A stretch of DNA of 64,000 nucleotides, from contig NZ_JASJND010000005.1 of NCBI RefSeq assembly GCF_030065535.1, positions 186,001 to 250,000 of the forward strand, given 5' to 3'. Of the stretch, positions 59,845 through 64,000 are shown piece by piece (positions within the stretch are counted from its first letter, which is position 1; each line of letters opens with the position of its first letter). Origin of the DNA: Microbacterium dauci (GTDB lineage Bacteria; Actinomycetota; Actinomycetes; Actinomycetales; Microbacteriaceae). Under the pieces are notes generated by a model. That model did no database searches. It was not told the origin of the DNA and worked only from the letters and a program-made list of their open reading frames with translations. The translations under genes and the position numbers were made by a program.

Positions 59845-60786
59845 ATGTCCCTCCGACGATTCGTCAACTGGTTCGTCATGAGCGTCCTGCTGTTCTTCCT
59901 GCTGTCGGCGCTGCTGTTCGTGCTCATCTCGCTCACTCCCGGAGATGCCGCGCGCACCATCGTCGGCCCCACCGCATCACAGGCGCAATACGAGGCCGTT
60001 CGCACCGAGCTCGGGCTCGACCTGCCGCTGTGGCAGCAGTACACCACGTGGCTCGGCTCGGTCTTCCGCGGCGACCTGGGCACATCTGTGGTGAGCGGGG
60101 TGCCTGTCGCAGACGTGCTCGCCGACCGCCTGGAACCGACGCTGGCGATCATCATCTGCACGTTCGTGTGCGCGTCGATCCTCGGCGTCGTGCTCGGTGT
60201 CATCGGTGCATCGCGCCCGGGCGCCGTCGGCAAGACGGCCGACGTGCTGAGCGTGATCGGCTCAGCAGTCCCCAACTTCTGGATCGGTCTCGTGCTCGCC
60301 GCGATCTTCGCCGTGCAACTCCGCTGGCTGCCGACGAGCGGGTACGCACCGATGGTCGACGGCATCGGCCCGTGGGCCGCGCACCTCATCCTCCCCGTCG
60401 CGACGCTCACGCTGGCGGGGACGGCACTGCTGGCCAAGCAGACCCGCGACGCCGTCGCGGAACAGCTCGCGCAGCCGTACATCGTGCTGCTGCGCGCGCA
60501 CGGAGTCAGCGAGCGGCGAGTGCTGTGGCGTCACGCGCTTCGCGGCGCCGCCATCCCGATCGTGACCATCCTCGGCATGAAGATGGTGGGTCTCACAACC
60601 GGGACCGTGCTCATCGAGAACGTCTTCGTCATCCCCGGGTTCGCCGGATACGCAGTCAACGCGACCCTGTTGCACGACATCCCCGTCGTGCAGGCGATCA
60701 CCCTCATCTTCGCGATCGTCATCATCGTGACCAACCTCGTCGTCGAACTGCTGTACGCGCGACTGAATGTGAAGGAGAACGCATGA
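59845..60786 (+). CDS. ABC transporter permease (DppB/OppB type)
   Basis: The 313-residue membrane protein has six helices and the family start LRRFVNWFVMSVLLFFLLSA. The coupling (EAA-like) loop is LLRAHGVSERRVLWRHALRG, with NFWIGLVLAAIFAVQL before it. It pairs with the permease part of the following fusion protein. AGAAAAGAG precedes the ATG. The stop overlaps the next start (ATGA). Confidence 0.93.
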   Translation: MSLRRFVNWFVMSVLLFFLLSALLFVLISLTPGDAARTIVGPTASQAQYEAVRTELGLDLPLWQQYTTWLGSVFRGDLGTSVVSGVPVADVLADRLEPTLAIIICTFVCASILGVVLGVIGASRPGAVGKTADVLSVIGSAVPNFWIGLVLAAIFAVQLRWLPTSGYAPMVDGIGPWAAHLILPVATLTLAGTALLAKQTRDAVAEQLAQPYIVLLRAHGVSERRVLWRHALRGAAIPIVTILGMKMVGLTTGTVLIENVFVIPGFAGYAVNATLLHDIPVVQAITLIFAIVIIVTNLVVELLYARLNVKENA

Positions 60787-63350
60787 GCGGCAAGGCCGCC
60801 GGCGACATGCACGGCCTGTGGTGGATGCTCCTGCGCCGTCCGCAGTTCGTGATCAGTGCGTCGATCCTGCTGATCATCGTCCTCGCGGTCGTGTCCGCAC
60901 CGCTCGTCGCACCGTACGGACCGATGCAGCAGGACCTGATGAACGTGCTCGCCGGGCCATCGACGGCGCACCCGCTCGGCACCGACGATCTCGGTCGGGA
61001 CGTCCTGTCGAGGATGCTGCACGGTGGTCGTGAGACGCTCCTCGGCGTCGTCCAGGCACTCGCCGTCTTCCTCGTCGTCGGCGCCGGGCTGGGACTGCTC
61101 GCCGGCATGTCGAAAGGTGTCGTCGACACCATCATCACCCGGCTGGCCGAGCTGCTCCTCAGCGTCCCCGCGTTCATCATCCTGCTCGTGATGCTCTCGA
61201 TCCTGCCCGGCAACATGACGATCGCCATGGTGTCGCTCGGCATCTTGACGAGTCCGCTCCTGATCCGGGTCGTCCGTGGCACCACGAAAGCCGTGCGCGG
61301 CGAGCTCTTCATCCGTGGCGCGCGGACCATGGGCCTCTCCGAGACCCAGATCACGCTCCGCCACGTGCTGCCACGGCTGGCTGGGCCCATCATCGTGCAG
61401 GCGACGATCTTCAGCGGCACCGTGATCATCGCCGAAACGGGACTCGGATACCTCGGATTCGGTGTCAGCCTCCCCGCCCCCAGCTGGGGGAACATGGTCG
61501 AGACAGCCAGCCAGAACATCACGCGGGCGCCGTGGCTGCTCATCCCGACCGGTGGCGTCATCATCGTCACGATCATGTGCTTCATGCTCATCGGAGACAG
61601 CGTCCGAGACGCGGTCGCGGAGCGCTGGAGCGGCAGCGTGCGGCGCCGCACGCGACGGCGGCATCCGGTCGGCACCGCAACGACTGCAGAGGCCACCGGC
61701 GACGCCCTGCTGCGGGTGCAGGATCTCACCATCGTCGCCGACACCGCCGACGGACCCGTCACGCTCATCGACGGGGTCTCGTTCGAGCTCGCACGCGGCG
61801 AGACGCTGTGCCTCGTGGGCGAGTCGGGGTCCGGGAAGTCGGTGACATCGCTCGCTCTGCTGGGCCTCGGCCGCGGCACACATGTCGCCGGCGGACAGAT
61901 CGTCGTCGATGGTGTGGACATGGTCGGCAGCGCGCCCGAGAAGCTCCGTGCCGTGCGCATGTCGACATTCGGCTACATCACCCAAGACCCCCAGCCGTCG
62001 CTCGACCCCTCGATGCGCGTCGGTGATCTGCTCGCGCAACTCGTGAGACTGCATCAAGGCGTGGGGCGATCCGCAGCGAAAGCGATCGCGCGAGACCTGC
62101 TCGAGAAGGTCAAGATCCCCGACCCAGACTCGGTCGCTCGGCGCTACCCGCACCAGCTCTCCGGCGGAATGGCGCAGCGCATCGTGATCGCGGCCGCGCT
62201 GAGCGCCACACCGAAAGTCCTCATCGCCGACGAGCCGACCACCGCGCTCGACGTGACCGTGCAGGCCGAGATCCTCGCCCTGCTCCACGACCTGTGCGCA
62301 TCGGATGCCGAGATGTCGCTGCTCCTCGTGACACACGACTGGGGCGTCGTCGCCGACATCGCCGACCGTGTCATCGTGATGCGCGGTGGTGTGCTCGTCG
62401 AGGCCGCCCCCGTCGCAGAGATCTTCTCCGCCCCCGCTCACGAGCACACCCGCGACATGCTGGCATCCGATCCGGCACGATTGCCGATTCGCGCGGAACG
62501 ACCCGCGACCTCGCCGCTCCTCACCATCCGTGACCTCGAAATCGGCTATGCCGGCCGCGACGGTCGAGGACGTGCCATCCGCACGACCGCAGTGAAGGGG
62601 ATCGACCTCGAACTGCAGCGCGGTCGCACGCTCGGCCTGATCGGCGAGTCGGGCTCGGGGAAATCGAGCGTCGGCAACGCCATCGTCGGTTTGGTCGAAC
62701 CGACAGCCGGCAGCATCGTGCTGCACTCGGATGCCGGGGACCAAGAGCTCGTGAACGCCGGCCGCCGCGCGCGGCGTGAACTGAGCCGGCGCGTGCAGAT
62801 CATCTTCCAGGATCCTTACGGGTCGCTGAACCCGGTGCGGACGATCGGGTCGACCATCGCCGAGCCGCTCGTGCTCGCGCACGGCATGAGCACGCGCGCC
62901 GCGAACCGGACCGTTGCAGATGCGCTCGAGCGCGTCGGCCTGCCGAGCGCTGCGCGAAGCCGATACCCGGCGCAGTTCTCGGGTGGGCAGCGCCAGCGCA
63001 TCGCAATCGCGCGAGCGCTCGTCCTCGAACCCGAACTGATCGTGTGCGATGAGCCCGTCAGCGCGCTCGACCTCACGATCCAAGCCCAGGTGCTCGAACT
63101 CCTCGACGAACTGCAGCAGGAGCGCGGCATCGCATACCTGTTCATCTCGCACGACTTGTCGGTGGTTCGCAGCTTCTGCGACGACATCGCCGTCATGTAC
63201 CGCGGTGACATCGTCGAACAGGGCGCCGTGGGCGACGTGGTCGGGTCGCCGCGGCATCCCTACACGGCATCGCTGCTGGATGCCGCGCCCATCCCCGACC
63301 CCGCCGTGCAGCGAGGACGATCGAAGCTCGCGGAACGGTATTCGGCATGA
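60783..63350 (+). CDS. Fused ABC permease and two ATPases (DppC-DppD-DppF type)
   Basis: The 855-residue protein combines three transporter parts usually made as separate proteins. Residues 1-290 are a DppC-like permease with coupling loop FIRGARTMGLSETQITLRHV. Residues 300-565 are ATPase one (Walker A GESGSGKS near 347, signature LSGGMAQR near 459, Walker B VLIADEPT). Residues 580-850 are ATPase two (Walker A GESGSGKS near 621, signature FSGGQRQR near 733, VCDEPVSALD). The ATG is fixed by the ATGA overlap with dppB-like; the much longer open frame upstream has no homology. The gene overlaps the LacI-family gene by four bases. Confidence 0.92.
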   Translation: MSGKAAGDMHGLWWMLLRRPQFVISASILLIIVLAVVSAPLVAPYGPMQQDLMNVLAGPSTAHPLGTDDLGRDVLSRMLHGGRETLLGVVQALAVFLVVGAGLGLLAGMSKGVVDTIITRLAELLLSVPAFIILLVMLSILPGNMTIAMVSLGILTSPLLIRVVRGTTKAVRGELFIRGARTMGLSETQITLRHVLPRLAGPIIVQATIFSGTVIIAETGLGYLGFGVSLPAPSWGNMVETASQNITRAPWLLIPTGGVIIVTIMCFMLIGDSVRDAVAERWSGSVRRRTRRRHPVGTATTAEATGDALLRVQDLTIVADTADGPVTLIDGVSFELARGETLCLVGESGSGKSVTSLALLGLGRGTHVAGGQIVVDGVDMVGSAPEKLRAVRMSTFGYITQDPQPSLDPSMRVGDLLAQLVRLHQGVGRSAAKAIARDLLEKVKIPDPDSVARRYPHQLSGGMAQRIVIAAALSATPKVLIADEPTTALDVTVQAEILALLHDLCASDAEMSLLLVTHDWGVVADIADRVIVMRGGVLVEAAPVAEIFSAPAHEHTRDMLASDPARLPIRAERPATSPLLTIRDLEIGYAGRDGRGRAIRTTAVKGIDLELQRGRTLGLIGESGSGKSSVGNAIVGLVEPTAGSIVLHSDAGDQELVNAGRRARRELSRRVQIIFQDPYGSLNPVRTIGSTIAEPLVLAHGMSTRAANRTVADALERVGLPSAARSRYPAQFSGGQRQRIAIARALVLEPELIVCDEPVSALDLTIQAQVLELLDELQQERGIAYLFISHDLSVVRSFCDDIAVMYRGDIVEQGAVGDVVGSPRHPYTASLLDAAPIPDPAVQRGRSKLAERYSA

Positions 63351-64000
63351 CTCGGGTGTACACGATCTACGACGTCGCGCGAGAAGCGAACGTGTCGGTC
63401 GCGACGGTCTCCAACGCGATCAACCGGCCGGCACGAGTCGGTGCCGACACGCGACAACGCGTCCTCGATGTGGCAGGGCGGCTCGGCTACATCCCGCACG
63501 CCGCCGCGGTGTACCGCCGCTCGTCGGGTCGTCGTCGCATCGGTGTGATCGCACCCTTCGGCGCGTACAGTTCGTACGCCGAACGACTGAAGGGTGTGCT
63601 CGCCGCGCTGACGGAGGACCACATCGAAGCGATCGTGTTCGACCACCCGTCTGCGAGCCGATCGCCCTCGCCACGGCTCGCAGCGTTGCCGTTCTCGGGC
63701 AGGCTCGACGGGCTCATCATCATGGGCGTGCCCGTCGACTCGGCGCTCAGCGCCAGCATCCTCGAACGGGATCTGCCGACCATCCTCATCGATTCCAGCC
63801 ACCCCGAGCTCTCTTCGATCGTGCTCGACGACGTGCACGGGGCGAAGCTCGCGGCCGAGCACCTCGTCGATCGAGGCTTCGAGCGATTCGTCTACGTGAC
63901 CGAGGGGCAGGTCTCCAACGACTACATCTCGCAAGGTCGGAAACGGCTCACCGGGTTCGTCCACGCGCTCGGCGCGCACGGCATCCCCGAAAGCGACATC
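63347..64000 (+). CDS. LacI-family transcriptional regulator (partial, runs off window)
   Basis: The first 218 residues are present. The helix-turn-helix is YTIYDVAREANVSVATVSNA with the hinge region after residue 45. The ligand-binding part begins RRIGVIAPFG and continues past the window edge. It ends the ABC operon (ATGA overlap) and probably binds the GTAAAC-AG-GTTTAC site before the binding-protein gene. LacI proteins usually respond to sugars, which hints at the operon substrate. Confidence 0.93.
   Translation, partial: MTRVYTIYDVAREANVSVATVSNAINRPARVGADTRQRVLDVAGRLGYIPHAAAVYRRSSGRRRIGVIAPFGAYSSYAERLKGVLAALTEDHIEAIVFDHPSASRSPSPRLAALPFSGRLDGLIIMGVPVDSALSASILERDLPTILIDSSHPELSSIVLDDVHGAKLAAEHLVDRGFERFVYVTEGQVSNDYISQGRKRLTGFVHALGAHGIPESDI

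Noticed and set aside
59622..60782. Upstream extension of the fused ABC gene
   Set aside because: It runs through the binding-protein end and the permease gene; the ATGA junction at 60783 gives the natural start.
60531..63257. Long open frame on the minus strand opposite the ABC fusion gene
   Set aside because: It is antisense to a protein with clear ABC motifs; the low-complexity, charged translation is typical of a shadow frame in GC-rich DNA.

Overview
The window is high-GC actinobacterial DNA, most likely from Microbacteriaceae (Microbacterium or a close relative). The support is the gene order secY-adk-map-infA-rpmJ-rpsM-rpsK-rpoA-rplQ, frequent GTG and TTG starts, very short intergenic gaps, mostly G/C third codon positions, and the word GGATGCC/GGCATCC scattered through genes and gaps. 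No tRNA, rRNA, CRISPR, transposase or phage gene was found.

Layout. (1) 1-6808: end of the spc and whole alpha ribosomal operons, with structured leaders and a terminator after rplQ. (2) 6879-13236: housekeeping and envelope genes (GNAT, OatA-like acyltransferase, universal stress protein, PfkB kinase, truA). (3) 13260-24126: cell-surface genes: two sortase-signal proteins, two related lipoproteins, a processive GT2 polysaccharide synthase, a response regulator, a GH6 glycanase, a DUF4012 protein and a degenerate GGDEF protein. (4) 24123-32785: signalling mixed with polysaccharide initiation (three histidine kinases, a single-domain receiver, a WcaJ/WbaP-type sugar-phosphate transferase, a BY-kinase/Wzz chain-length regulator). 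(5) 32906-41165: modular secreted proteins built of M23 peptidase, Ig-like repeats and lectin domains. (6) 41283-55334: Wzx/Wzy polysaccharide cluster with GDP-fucose synthesis (gmd, fcl, a GDP-mannose hydrolase-like Nudix), four glycosyltransferases, two acetyltransferases, a pyruvyltransferase and an unusual nitroreductase-like protein. (7) 55448-57928: rplM-rpsI-glmM. (8) 58061-64000: an oligopeptide-type ABC transporter operon ending in a LacI-family regulator that runs off the window.

How it fits together. Regions 3-6 sit between rplQ/truA and rplM, so about 42 kb of envelope genes separate ribosomal blocks that lie much closer together in many actinobacteria. The sugar-phosphate transferase would start a lipid-linked repeat unit. 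GDP-fucose and the glycosyl-, acetyl- and pyruvyltransferases would complete it, Wzx flips it, Wzy polymerises it and the BY-kinase sets length. The parts list (WcaJ-, WcaI-, WcaF-, WcaK-like, Gmd, Fcl, Gmm-like, Wzx, Wzy, Wzc-like) resembles the colanic acid locus of enterobacteria. The GT2/GH6 pair looks like a second, synthase-dependent beta-glycan system. The kinases, receivers and GGDEF relic probably control production, and the lectin/M23 proteins probably bind or remodel the wall-polysaccharide matrix; both are inferences.

The cluster at about 47.1-54.2 kb and the giant gene at 32.9-37.4 kb look lower in GC and nearly lack the GGATGCC word, which suggests more recent acquisition. No gap exceeds 300 bases.
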